Origin: Saturnia japonica
Taxonomy: Eukaryota; Arthropoda; Insecta; Lepidoptera; Saturniidae
NCBI GenBank assembly: GCA_033032175.1
Contig: CM065321.1
Span: 7,524,501 to 7,588,500 of the forward strand
Length of the DNA stretch: 64,000 nucleotides
Reading direction: 5' to 3'
Each line of letters begins with the position of its first letter. Position 1 is the stretch's first letter. The position numbers and the translations under genes are program-made. Shown in pieces: positions 56,901-64,000 of the stretch. Below the pieces are notes generated by a model. That model ran no database searches and was not told the DNA's origin. It saw only the letters and a list, made by a program, of their open reading frames with translations.

Positions 56901-59900
56901 GTTAAAGATGCTCTGGTCGCCCTGTTACATATAGAATGGACGCCATTTTTGAAAAAGTGGAGCAAGGTCGGCATATCAGTTGTTACGATGTAGCTGAAGA
57001 ACTGGAAATTGACCACAAAACTGTTTTAATCCATTTGAAGAAAGCTGGCTATACCAAAAAGCTCGATATTTGGATGCCACACGAGCTCACTCAAAGAAAC
57101 CAAAGAACCGTGTACTTATTTGCGATTAATTATTGAGACGTAATAAAACCGAGCCGTTTTTGAAGAGATTGATAACTGGCGATGAAAAGTGATTCACATA
57201 CGACAAGAACGTGCGAAAAAGGTCGTAGTCTTAGGTCAGCCAGGCTTCACAGACTGTGGCTAAACCTGGGCTAACTCGAAATAAGGTGATGCTATGTGTA
57301 TGGTGGGACTGGAAGGCCATTGTTCATTATGAGCTTTTACCGCCCGGCAAAACCATCGATTCGGATCTCTATTGCCAACAACTGATGAGATTAAAGGAAG
57401 TAGTTGAGAGAAAGCGGCCGGAATCGATCAAAAGGAAGGGTGTGGTCTTTCATTACGATAACGCTAGACGACACAGATATTTAGCCACTCAGCAAAAATT
57501 AAGAGAGTTTGGCTGGGAGGTTGTAGTGCATCCACCATATAGCCATAACCTTGCACCTTCAGAATTTCACCTGTTTCGATCTCTTCAGAATTCTTGACGA
57601 CAAGAGATGACTGCCAAAACTATTTGTCGTGTTCTTTTTATCAGAAGTCCCAAAGTTTCTACAGCAACGGGATCATGTTTCTACCTACAAAATGGCAGAA
57701 AGTCATCAAACAAAACGGCACATATATACTTTAATGTAAATAAACTTTGAAAGAAATGTCTTGAGTTTTCATATAAAAATGCGAAGAAACTTTTTCCCCG
57801 ACCTATTATATATAACCTTCCTCGATAATTAGGCTATAAAATACAAAAATAATTTATGAAATCTGAATGCTAGTTCTAAATATTAGCGCGATCAAACGTA
57901 AAAACAAAAAAAAAAACAATATTTTAAGCTTCTTTATTAGTATAGATTACATTATTTTGTTTAAAAAGAAACTTGTGGGATTATATTTAAAAACAACACA
58001 TTATTTGGCCAGAAATTATTTTAACCTTGTTAACGTAGTTCAATCAACACATTGTATAGAAGTTGGCGACAGAATACGTAATGACAGTGAGACAGCAGAT
58101 CTGATTAAATACCCAACACTAATTTGGGTACAATGTATGGGTAACGAGTAAAATATTGATCTTAGAATGTATAATTTTGTCTACAGATTTGCGACAAGTA
58201 GATATGCTGATCCAAATGTGAACAATACGACAAATGTGTTTATGCACTTGACAAATTATGCTTTGAATAAGCACAGCCGAACCTATGTTTACGATTCTGA
58301 AGCAGGAAGTAAACGGTGATTATTTATTTAACGTAATTCCATAAGTTACTAGATGCTCTAGTATATATGTTTATGATACGGAAACAGGAAGTAAACCGTG
58401 ATTATTTATTTTATTAAATCACGTCTCTCAATCACAAAGTTTCACGTCATTGATTATACTCGAAAATGATTATATGTGCTTAGAGTTGATTTTAAAAGTA
58501 CTTTCTACTGTAATAATTTTTCACGCAATGTCCGCTATTAATATCGGAGCATAATAATTAGGAATTACGTAGGATACGTAGGAATACGTGTTACGTAGGA
58601 TTAAGTATAGATTTAAAAATCTATTATAGACCTTAATTTTTTAGAAGGCCAGTTAATATGAAGTTCTAATTTAATTTAAATTATTATTATGACAATGGTA
58701 TAATGCTGAAGTCCCAAATAAGGTTGATAGGGCTTGCAAAAGGGAACTGTTTCTTCTTTTAGATTTTAAAATATAAATAGCTAACCTCAAGGTTACACTC
58801 GCGTTTAATTTTTTATACATATTTTGATCTTTTCATAGAAAACTTACAGTACCTCAGGCGTAAACCATATTTTTAGTTTAGGCATTCGCAATTCAGCCCT
58901 TCTCGCTAATGCACAATTCTCGTCCGCCCGCTATAATCTTTCGTTCTCGCTGAGCTTACTCCTACCCTACACTGTGTATGGTAATTGCATCGCTCCTAAA
59001 GGCCATAGTGTAATGATAGTGACTTTCCTTAATAAATATGCTATAGAATGCATAAGAATTTTTCAAACCTGACTGATAGTTCTAGAGGTTAGCGCGTTCA
59101 GACAAACATAAAAAACTCTTGAGCATTATAATATTAAGTATGTATAGATAAACATAATTCAAAATAGAAACATTTTGATTGGTCAGCAAGATATCGACTC
59201 TGAACAAGATCCTGTTATCACAAGGCATCGATCTCGATAGGCTGTGGCACTCGATAGACCAGGTCATCGTGAAGACTATTATATCCGCGTGGCCTATTCT
59301 GAAGCACAGCTACCACGCTTGTTTCCCATCACACGATATGGTTTATCAAACAACATTATTTGTACTTTAATCATTAATATGAGCAGTATCTATCTATATG
59401 AGTTGTTTATTTCATTTTATTTTAGAAAGTTACTAATTATTTAATTTTCTTTAATTGTAATCTTGTATAATATTATGTTGAATAATTTTATCCCACTAAC
59501 CTGTACAATATATTATAATTTAATCATGTAATGTATGTAGTGTACCTTAAAAACTTAATACGATAATTAAATTTCATGCTTTATTGGTATATCACAACAT
59601 ATAATAAACAAACATTTTAAGTATAACCACCTTACTACTTACTTTTGACGCGTTTAATAGAGGGTAAAATGAGAGCTGTCCGCGCATCATGTCACGGAAG
59701 TACGACATGATGAAGTTAGCCATGAATGGTAATATTGTGAATTCATTTACCTTTTTTTATTGTGTATGGTAAATAATTATTATTTTAACCTGATAAAAAT
59801 TATAATTATTCTTACACAATAAAAAAAGTCAGTAAAACGAATTTACATGATTACTATTAATGGCTAACTTCATTATGTTGTTGGTATGCGGGATAAAATA

Positions 59901-62900
59901 TTTGCAGTTGTTTTTGTTTTCTTACGTCAAAGAAATATAACTAACTTCTTACGTGCGTACTACACAAAAAAAAAATTATAGCTTTACGTTCGGCGTACTA
60001 AATGATTTTGGTAACCTTTACGTATAATTTGGTGAACAAAAAAATGTAGAATAATTTGCTAATTATCAAATAATATATACATATTATGTAGATATTTTCT
60101 TGTATAAAATAAAACTCCATTAATTTAGTGAAATGATAATAATATGTTGTTATTTTCAGGTACACGCCTGCTTCGAAATTCTTGGATTTGATATACTTTT
60201 GGATCACAAACTACATCCATATATCTTAGAGGTGAATTTTTACTAGTTAATAAAGTTAAACTGGATTTTATCGCTTCATAAAAATTTTGTATTCATTAAT
60301 TTTATTGAAAACAAAGGTAGCAAACAAGCATACGGCCCGTCTGATGGTAATACCATAGGTATCACTATCACACCTTGAATCCCCCTACCACAAAGAGTTC
60401 TGGCATAATCCACATCAATTATGCACAATAACCAAACTACATAACGTAAAATGCCGCCAAAAATCACAGTATAGGTGACCAATAACATAAGTTTATGAAT
60501 GAAAATAAAAACCACCACATGACAGATGGTATTAAAATCATTTAAGTACGAAGTTTATTCAAAGAAGAGGTTTATGGGGTTGTTTAAAAAAAGCAAAGGA
60601 CCAGCTATATAAAGAGAATCATATGACTTCATTGATAATATATGAATCTTTTTTTTAAATACATCATTCGATTATTCTTTTATCGAATTCTTATATCAAT
60701 AAACTTCTTAGTAGGAGTAAAGTGATCTGAAAATGTTGTTAGGTGAATCATTCCCCGAGCTTCCACACGGACACGCAACTCGACCGCGAAGTCAAGGAGA
60801 GCCTCCTCACCGACACGTTCACGATGCTTAATATCTGGCAGTGCGACAAGAAGAGAGTGTTGGAGGAAGATCGCAAAAGAATACGAGATAGATTGTTACA
60901 AACTAACAAGTGAGGCATTTTTAATAGACTTCAACAAAACAATTTTTAACAAAAAAGAAATCCAACTTCTATGATTTTGAAGAGTTCCCTGGGATATCTT
61001 CCAAGTCGTAGATCCAATACCGATGAAATTAAAATGGGACCACACATGAGGTATCTATCCCCTTTCTAATAAAAAAGAATCATCTAAATCAGTTCATAAA
61101 CAAAAAAGTTGTGGATTATAAACAAAAAAAAAAAAAAATCTAATTGAGAACCTCCTCCTTTTTTGAAGTTGGTTAAAAAAGGAGGAGGTTCTCAATTCGA
61201 ATGTATTTTTTTATGTGTGTTCAAGCAGATTTTACTGTCAAAAGTTTATAGGGTGGATCCTTATGTGAATAATAGTGATGCCTGGAAGTGACTGCCCTTC
61301 TGTACATTAACTAAGTTATTAGTATGATCTAATATCTAATAGTTAATACTGTAAATATTATTTGTACAGTTGAAAAAATGAAAAAAGAACCGATCGAGTA
61401 TCTTATCGGCTCTTCTTAATGACTGGGATGTTTTCCGAACCGATGGTAGTAGTGTTTTGATGTTCAGGAGGCCTTCTTTGGGCTGAAATTAAATAAAGTA
61501 TTTTGAGATTACTTGTGGTGAAAATAAAAATATATTTAATTTTTGTTGTTGCCATTTCAATTCCTGTAACGAGTTCAGTAGATAAACAAGGAACCCGCTG
61601 CCGCCGCTGTATTTGTTACAATTCTTTTATTCCACACAGTACCTTTTGTTTTCAGATTTGCTGACTTCACGACGACTGATGACAAAGAACCAGAGAAAAG
61701 TCCGTGGCAAACACAAATACAGTGGGAAGAAACTCATCTCGGTAATTTTAGGTAAGAATATTTCATTACATTAATTCAACAATTCAGTAATTAACAATGG
61801 TTATTTTCATTAGTCATATTAGGTACGTGGTACCAAAATGTGGAAACTAATTCTAAAAATACATAGGTCTTACGGTCGCGGTGATCGAATGACTTGGATA
61901 TGCCGAATATAAATTCGATGTCATCAAGTTCGGCATGTACCAAAGAATTTTTGAAATTCGTATATATTTCCTTATTCAAATTGGTAACACTATCGGCTGA
62001 CGTTGAAAGAAATCATCGTGAGGAAACATGAACGACTGAAAAATGTTCTTGGAGTACCTACCACTGTATGCGGAAAAAATATAGCACTGTTGATTTCTGG
62101 GCGTTTGCAATCGCTAATATGCCGCGGGCTTGCATGGTAATTAAGAACTTTTTAAGATAAGCAATCCCGTCACACACTATTGTTGAGTAATTTTAACCAT
62201 TCACGCAGCGCACGTAGTGGAAGCTCTCAAAAGGAATAAATTCCCCCGTTTCTACAACATTTTTCATTGATGCTCCGCTCCTATTGGTCATAGCGTGATG
62301 TTATATAGCCTAATGCCCTCCTCAATAAATATGCTATCCAACACTAAAACATTTTTCCATTCGAACCAGTAGTTCCTGAGATTAGCGTGTTCAACCAAAC
62401 AAACAAACTCTTCAGCTTTATAATATTAGTATATATTACGGCCTTATAAGAATCTATTAAAATTTAAATACTGATTAAAATCTTTTCCTCTTCGTCTAAT
62501 CCATATTGTTAGTAGAAAATAGAGCAAAAGATAAGCACTTTTTATATTTAATCAACATTTATAAGAAGGTTTGCTTGAGCATGAGCTTAATTTCGTTTAA
62601 AAAACGATACAAATTTCTCTAGTATGAATTAGGAGTAAACATAATATACTACAAGATATTTTTTAACAAAAAAAAAACAACTTCAGTAATTTTGAAGAGT
62701 TACTATGTGTAACTTCGAAGTTGATGGCCCAATGCCAATGAAATTAAAATGGGACCACCCTTGTAGTATCCCCTATCCAACAAAAAAGGAATCATCGAAA
62801 TGGGTTCATAAACAAAGAAGTTATGGCTGAACATCCATAAACAAATATATATACTTTCAAATTAACATTCCTCTTTTGTTGAAGTAGGTTAAAATGTACC

Positions 62901-63099
62901 TGAAAATGGAGATATTCACTAAAAAAAATATTAATAATATTATGCATTCAGGCGTGTGTATCCAGTCGGAGAACAGTACGCGTCGTTTTTCCAGCAGCCT
63001 TCAGGATCACTATACACTGGCACCGCATCTTCAAGAGCCCGCGGTGACTGTACTCGTCTACAGAGAGAAGAATTTCTGGTGCGTGTGCTGTATGTGTAG
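44986..63099 (+). CDS. TTLL6: Tubulin polyglutamylase, TTLL6/13-like
   Basis: Thirteen coding exons join in phase: 44986-44991, 45056-45161, 45802-45985, 51218-51406, 54312-54404, 54518-54659, 55967-56082, 58187-58315, 59187-59340, 60160-60231, 60743-60909, 61656-61751 and 62952-63099 (533 residues if the TAG at 63097 is the end). The enzyme adds glutamates to tubulin tails in cilia, flagella and neurons. Landmarks are NCRYESIRKVASAFGMRE and YWTD (start of the TTL domain, residue ~100), INHFPGM, FFPKTWCLPA, FIIKPECGSQGRGI (ATP-grasp Lys), KPYLVDGYKFDIRVYTL, HLTNYALNKHS, then FEILGFDILLD and ILEVNHSPSF (metal-binding Glu397 and Asn399). The two-codon first exon is uncertain. Relatives are longer, so a donor at 63079 and further exons beyond the window are likely. 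Confidence 0.92.
45056..45161 (+). CDS. TTLL6: TTLL exon 2
   Basis: Encodes residues 3-37 plus one base (NALLREEDQHSLRSP, then NKRKNYKFQ), a variable N-terminal extension. Acceptor TTTTCAG, donor GTAATT. Confidence 0.6.
45209..45410 (+). repeat. tRNA-derived SINE, copy 2 (internally deleted)
   Basis: Begins CGTTAGCCTAGTAGTCGTAA (A box), has a B-box remnant GTTTGAATCTC, then jumps to GACTCGCCCCCTATTACATG and ends GTGATGGTATGTTATG. It lacks the middle part present in copies 1 and 3. It lies in TTLL intron 2. Confidence 0.78.
45802..45985 (+). CDS. TTLL6: TTLL exon 3
   Basis: Encodes residues 38-98 plus two bases: a charged, Glu/Lys-rich stretch ending in TRKKKKRK, the basic run that precedes the TTL domain in this family. 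Acceptor TTTACAG, donor GTTACT (weak). Confidence 0.75.
46345..46830 (-). repeat. Repeat family A, inverted copy, long
   Basis: Begins ACTAGCTGTGCCTGTGGCTT and continues with TATTGTGGGTGTTCTT, AGCATAAGCCATTTAAGCGG, CATCAGCTATCTATCAGTG and CGTTTCGGAGATTACC. It is one of the best copies for defining family ends. It lies in TTLL intron 3. Confidence 0.82.
46831..48944. other. TTLL intron 3, AT-rich part
   Basis: No exon was recognised. A run of eight G at about 46903 and a stretch near 46960-47090 (CAATCACGCAAAAACTAATG) look repeat-like, but no partner exists in the window. Confidence 0.45.
48945..49600 (-). other. GC-rich block with TATA-like site, possible LTR or promoter
   Basis: This block is far richer in G and C than its surroundings. 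On the minus strand it contains ACAATATAAAAGGCGCACTA, a good TATA context, near 49462-49481, followed by a run of near-repeats (AGAATCAAGACTCAAGACTC) and the string AACCCGCCAGCGACCCAG. This layout could be a solo LTR or a host promoter/first exon on the minus strand. No coding frame with recognisable domains was found and no flanking duplication was identified. Confidence 0.35.
49621..50744. other. TTLL intron 3, AT-rich part
   Basis: No exon or transposon end was recognised. Opposite-strand ORFs of about 75 codons overlap at 50003-50264 with no recognisable product. Confidence 0.45.
50745..51005 (+). repeat. Dispersed repeat family C, copy 2
   Basis: Shares GCAGCGCACGCAATGGAA, TTTTTCATTGATGCTCCGCT, CCTATTGGTCGTGGCGTGAT, TGAGATTAGCGTGTTCAACC and CTTCAGCTTTATAATGTTAG with 62160-62445. 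ATATAGCCTTCCTC is partly duplicated inside it. It lies just upstream of TTLL exon 4. Confidence 0.82.
51218..51406 (+). CDS. TTLL6: TTLL exon 4
   Basis: Encodes residues 99-161 plus two bases: ICLINCRYESIRKVA, WNFYWTDMSVS and RFQRINHFPGMLEIC, the start of the TTL domain. Acceptor AAATAAG, donor GTATTT. Confidence 0.93.
51495..52235. repeat. Two family A copies in inverted head-to-head array
   Basis: The left half (51495-51670) is in the reverse orientation, from CCAGCTGTGCCAGCGGCTTC to CTACCAGTGAAAGTCCCGTC. The right half (51705-52235) is forward, from TGTTTGTAATGTCAAAATAA to CCGCGGGCACAGCTAG. Outer ends are inverted repeats, so the pair can fold back. It lies in TTLL intron 4. Confidence 0.78.
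52395..53686 (+). mobile_element. mariner element, family 3 (irritans/SETMAR-like)
   Basis: The ends TGTGTCCCAAAAGTATAAGA and, at the right, the complement-like GATACTTTTGCAACACAGTA form an imperfect inverted repeat about 1.3 kb apart. The exact ends are uncertain by a few bases. It lies in TTLL intron 4. Confidence 0.8.
52600..53670 (+). pseudogene. mariner transposase, many breaks
   Basis: Relic frames read EQRICIKLCSKLGKRC, then TGDESWVYGYDPETK, SNVKSMLIVFFDFEGVVHPE, NNAPAHLSN and PPYSPDISPCDFWLFP. The second catalytic Asp is changed to Asn (QNNAPAH). A segment after the N terminus is deleted, and stops are present near 52739, 52920, 53073 and 53277. It is not functional. Confidence 0.88.
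54312..54404 (+). CDS. TTLL6: TTLL exon 5
   Basis: Encodes RKDLLARNLNRMQKIYPKEY and SFFPKTWCLPA. Acceptor TTACAG, donor GTGAGT. Confidence 0.95.
54518..54659 (+). CDS. TTLL6: TTLL exon 6
   Basis: Encodes DFGEVLLYSKSRKNKTFIIK, PECGSQGRGIYLT and DKLICQ. It contains the ATP-binding Lys and glycine loop. Acceptor TTGTAG, donor GTAACT. Confidence 0.95.
54700..55515 (+). repeat. Repeat family B, multi-module copy
   Basis: Begins CTAGTAGTGTGCCCGCGGCT. A module of about 110 bp, with ATTCTTATAG-CTATCAATTA-GG and CTTCCCGT-TAC words, recurs near 54785, 54905, 55040 and 55155. It ends with ATCTGGACATACAAACAGAC and further low-identity DNA. It lies in TTLL intron 6. Confidence 0.65.
55967..56082 (+). 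CDS. TTLL6: TTLL exon 7
   Basis: Encodes VYLSKPYLVDGYKFDIRVY and LITSCDPLRIFVYNEGLV. Acceptor TAATAG, donor GTACGG. Confidence 0.95.
56335..56579. mobile_element. GC-rich foldback element, about 90-bp arms
   Basis: The left arm starts TTGACGTTTATGTTCACTGA, passes through CCGCTCCTAAGGGTCTGTGG and ends near 56426 (CGCATCTGAGACTG). The right arm (56489-56579) is its nearly perfect reverse complement, ending ATAAACGTCAA. The loop is about 60 bp. The arms are strongly GC-rich within an AT-rich TTLL intron. It has the form of a foldback MITE; no target duplication longer than two bases was seen. Confidence 0.88.
56614..57803 (+). mobile_element. mariner element, family 2, copy b
   Basis: Begins GGTCGGGGAAAAAGTGTTTT after TA (56612-56613) and ends GAAACTTTTTCCCCGACC before TA (57804-57805). 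Length is 1190 bp. It is the same family as 21784-22909 and lies in TTLL intron 7, in the gene's direction. Confidence 0.93.
56936..57597 (+). pseudogene. mariner transposase, family 2, frameshifted
   Basis: Frames give [39 protein letters not shown], a stop near 57134, then [35 protein letters not shown] and HPPYSHNLAPSEFHLFRS. The first catalytic block reads GDEK followed by a stop (near 57189), and the last catalytic Asp is Glu (PSEFH). It is inactive. Confidence 0.9.
57815..57950 (+). repeat. Dispersed repeat family C, partial copy
   Basis: Contains ATAACCTTCCTCGATAATTA and TATTAGCGCGATCAAAC, then TTCTTTATTAGTATAGATTA, as in the 3' parts of the other copies. It directly abuts the mariner end at 57803. 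Confidence 0.65.
58187..58315 (+). CDS. TTLL6: TTLL exon 8
   Basis: Encodes FATSRYADPNVNN, VFMHLTNYALNKHSRTY and DSEAGSK. Acceptor CTACAG, donor GTGATT. The last bases and this donor are duplicated about 75 bp downstream. Confidence 0.95.
58364..58405 (+). repeat. Duplicate of TTLL exon 8 end and donor site
   Basis: GTTTATGATACGGAAACAGG, then AAGTAAACC and GTGATTATTTATTTT, repeats 58289-58330 of exon 8 and its donor with a few substitutions. A second potential donor, GTGATT, is therefore created about 75 bp downstream of the used one. Confidence 0.75.
59005..59150 (+). repeat. Dispersed repeat family C, partial copy
   Basis: AGAGGTTAGCGCGTTCAGAC and CTTGAGCATTATAATATTAA match the terminal parts of the family. 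It lies just upstream of TTLL exon 9. Confidence 0.65.
59187..59340 (+). CDS. TTLL6: TTLL exon 9
   Basis: Encodes RKISTLNKILLSQGIDLDRL, WHSIDQVIVKTIISAWPILK and HACFPSHDM. Acceptor GGTCAG, donor GTTTAT (weak but in phase). Confidence 0.94.
59700..59890. repeat. Inverted repeat (foldback), about 70-bp arms
   Basis: The left arm CATGATGAAGTTAGCCATGA through TTTTTATTGTGTA is mirrored by TACACAATAAAAAAAGTC through TTAATGGCTAACTTCATTAT. The whole 190-bp segment can form one long hairpin. It lies in TTLL intron 9 and is probably a small MITE. Confidence 0.75.
60160..60231 (+). CDS. TTLL6: TTLL exon 10
   Basis: Encodes 24 residues, VHACFEILGFDILLDHK to YILE. It carries the first acidic metal ligands of the TTL fold. 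Acceptor TTTTCAG, donor GTGAAT. Confidence 0.95.
60405..60530 (+). repeat. Dispersed repeat family E, partial copy
   Basis: ATGCACAATAACCAAACTAC, GTAAAATGCCGCCAAAAATC and AAAACCACCACATGACAG match the second half of 5925-6135. It lies in TTLL intron 10. Confidence 0.65.
60743..60909 (+). CDS. TTLL6: TTLL exon 11
   Basis: Encodes VNHSPSFHTDTQLDREVKES, LLTDTFTMLNI and KRVLEEDRKRIRDRLLQ, completing the E-x-N motif and the end of the catalytic domain. Acceptor TTGTTAG, donor GTGAGG. Confidence 0.95.
60945..61200 (+). repeat. Dispersed repeat family D, copy 1
   Basis: ATTTTGAAGAGTT, AATGCCAATG- or ATACCGATG-AAATTAAAATGGGACCA, GGTTCATAAAC-like and GAAGTTGGTTAAAA words occur in the same order at 62655-62895. 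A hairpin closes this copy. It lies in TTLL intron 11. Confidence 0.75.
61138..61197. repeat. Perfect short hairpin
   Basis: TTGAGAACCTCCTCCTTTTT and AAAAAGGAGGAGGTTCTCAA are exact reverse complements separated by about 14 bp. Confidence 0.9.
61656..61751 (+). CDS. TTLL6: TTLL exon 12
   Basis: Encodes FADFTTTDDKEPEKSPW and QIQWEETHLGNF. Acceptor TTTTCAG, donor GTAAGA. Confidence 0.92.
62160..62445 (+). repeat. Dispersed repeat family C, copy 3 (full)
   Basis: Matches 50745-51005 along its length (GCAGCGCACGTAGTGGAAGC, TTTTTCATTGATGCTCCGCT, CTTCAGCTTTATAATATTAG). It lies in TTLL intron 12. Confidence 0.82.
62655..62895 (+). repeat. Dispersed repeat family D, copy 2
   Basis: Partner of 60945-61200 in the next intron of the same gene. 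It ends TTTTGTTGAAGTAGGTTAAA immediately before TTLL exon 13. Confidence 0.75.
62952..63099 (+). CDS. TTLL6: TTLL exon 13 (end uncertain)
   Basis: Continues RRVYPVGEQYASFFQQ, SSRARGDCTRLQREEFL, then VRVLYV and TAG at 63097-63099. A donor-like GTGCGT at 63079 directly after EEFL would allow further exons beyond the window, which suits the longer relatives. Acceptor ATTCAG. Confidence 0.8.
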
Positions 63100-63375
63100 A
63101 AATATATTAGATATGTGTTAGTCATTAAACGTCGACTGTATCAAAATTCGACAGTATCGATTGTTTTGCATTTTTTTTAAAAACTATCGGTTGTATCTTT
63201 GAACAAGTAGGCGAGCGAGTTACCTAGACCCAAAAAACTCATCCGCGTGATTTCTTGTGATTTGTTGTAGTGAGACAAATTATGTATGTAACTTTTGAAA
63301 AAATATATTATCGATACTTTACTTCTGACTAACAATTAATCAATAAACAATCTATATATAATAAACAGTAGCTAA

Positions 63376-63645
63376 TTGCCTCATTAGCCTGGTGGTCGTA
63401 AGCGCGACTGCTATGTTGGAGGTCCTGGGTACGATTCTCAGGTCGAGCAATATGTTATTAGGTTTTTCTATAAAATTCTCAGTAGTAGCTCGGAATTTGG
63501 CTTCGTGGCCGATTAATGGCATTAGGCTCGCCCCCTATTACATGGGACTAAAAACATACACGGTGAATTGTGGATGTACAATTATTACACCTCTGCATAA
63601 CCCTTCGGGGATACAGACGTGATGTTATGTATGTATGTATGCTAG
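63376..63645 (+). repeat. tRNA-derived SINE, copy 3
   Basis: A box TTAGCCTGGTGGTCGTAAGC, B box GGTACGATTCTCAGG, body with AAAATTCTCAG, CCGATTAATGGCATTAGGCT and CGCCCCCTATTACATGGGAC, and a tail of GTAT repeats (63621-63641). It is full length relative to copy 1. Confidence 0.85.
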
Positions 63646-64000
63646 TGCACGAGTACTGTGATTTAAAATTTATGTAAATGTACCTGATCTCTTTTAAAAT
63701 TAAGTAATGTTATAATTTGTTCTTCATAATAATTATATGCTATCCCTAAATCCACTTAGAGACTTTTTGATCTCGAAGCGTGTAGTTTTTCTATACACCA
63801 GAGTTTAATTTTGTTCTGTAAGCCTGATAGGAATATTTTAAATCAAATTTATGTCACCAAATTTTTTTTCATATAAGATTCTTCATCGTTTGGACTTAGG
63901 AACTTCTGCAACTTGGTCCTCCAAATATTGGTTACTTTAGTATTAATTAGAAATTTTTTTTATCCTGATTGAATTAAGCTTACGAAAGCTAAAGCTGAAG
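63646..64000. other. Right window edge, no recognised feature
   Basis: AT-rich sequence without a recognisable exon. It may be a TTLL intron if the gene continues, or intergenic DNA. Confidence 0.4.

Noticed and set aside
57867..58151. Plus-strand 94-codon ORF upstream of TTLL exon 8
   Set aside because: It overlaps a family C repeat and an A-rich tract, and its frame does not join TTLL exon 8 by a valid splice.
1..64000. CRISPR arrays, operons, prophage or bacterial defence genes
   Set aside because: No regularly spaced identical repeats and no prokaryotic gene organisation were seen. All long coding signals are split eukaryotic exons or transposon frames.

Overview
The window looks like nuclear DNA of an insect, most likely a moth or butterfly. 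It is AT-rich, its genes are split by short-exon/long-intron GT-AG structures, and it is crowded with Jockey- and R1-type LINEs, mariner, Tc1 and pogo/Tigger transposons, a tRNA-derived SINE and many short dispersed repeats of a kind common in Lepidoptera. The lepidopteran placement is inference; the eukaryotic gene structure and transposon families are read directly from the sequence.

Two conserved host genes can be reconstructed exon by exon. A complete ubiquilin gene lies on the minus strand (start codon 37295-37293, stop 16037-16035, 11 coding exons, 530 residues, all phases consistent), with an N-terminal ubiquitin-like domain, STI1 repeats and a C-terminal UBA domain. A tubulin polyglutamylase of the TTLL6/13 type lies on the plus strand (44986 to at least 63078, 13 coding exons recognised), covering the catalytic TTL domain including the ATP-grasp lysine and the E-x-N metal-binding motif. 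The genes are divergent, about 7.7 kb apart. No functional interaction between them is implied beyond proximity.

Layout: 1-2434, 3' part of a Jockey-clade LINE with an open RT frame and a 58-A tail. 2435-8380, gene-poor AT-rich DNA with a SINE, a LINE RNase H relic and small repeats. 8381-13403, a second Jockey copy split by a nested, oppositely oriented, internally deleted Jockey copy that keeps ORF1 (CCHC zinc knuckles) and lacks the endonuclease/RT. 13404-16034, ubiquilin 3' flank. 16035-37295, ubiquilin, whose introns hold two copies of one mariner family, one copy of another mariner, a Tc1-like element, a Tigger-like element, a pogo-type MITE inside another DNA-transposon relic, a foldback element and several dispersed repeats. 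37296-44985, intergenic, with a foldback repeat, an R1-like 3' end, another LINE fragment, a broken P-element/THAP9-like transposase and a cluster of three ATGGCGG sites. 44986-63099, the TTLL gene, with SINE copies, two mariners, a GC-rich LTR-like or promoter-like block, a 245-bp GC-rich foldback, a second foldback and repeated copies of several families in its introns. 63100-64000, another SINE copy and unremarkable sequence.

I found no gene cluster, defence system or CRISPR array. The most notable items are the P-element-like transposase relic beside the ATGGCGG cluster, the GC-rich foldback in a TTLL intron, the duplicated exon tail plus donor site at 58364, and the nested and deleted Jockey copies.
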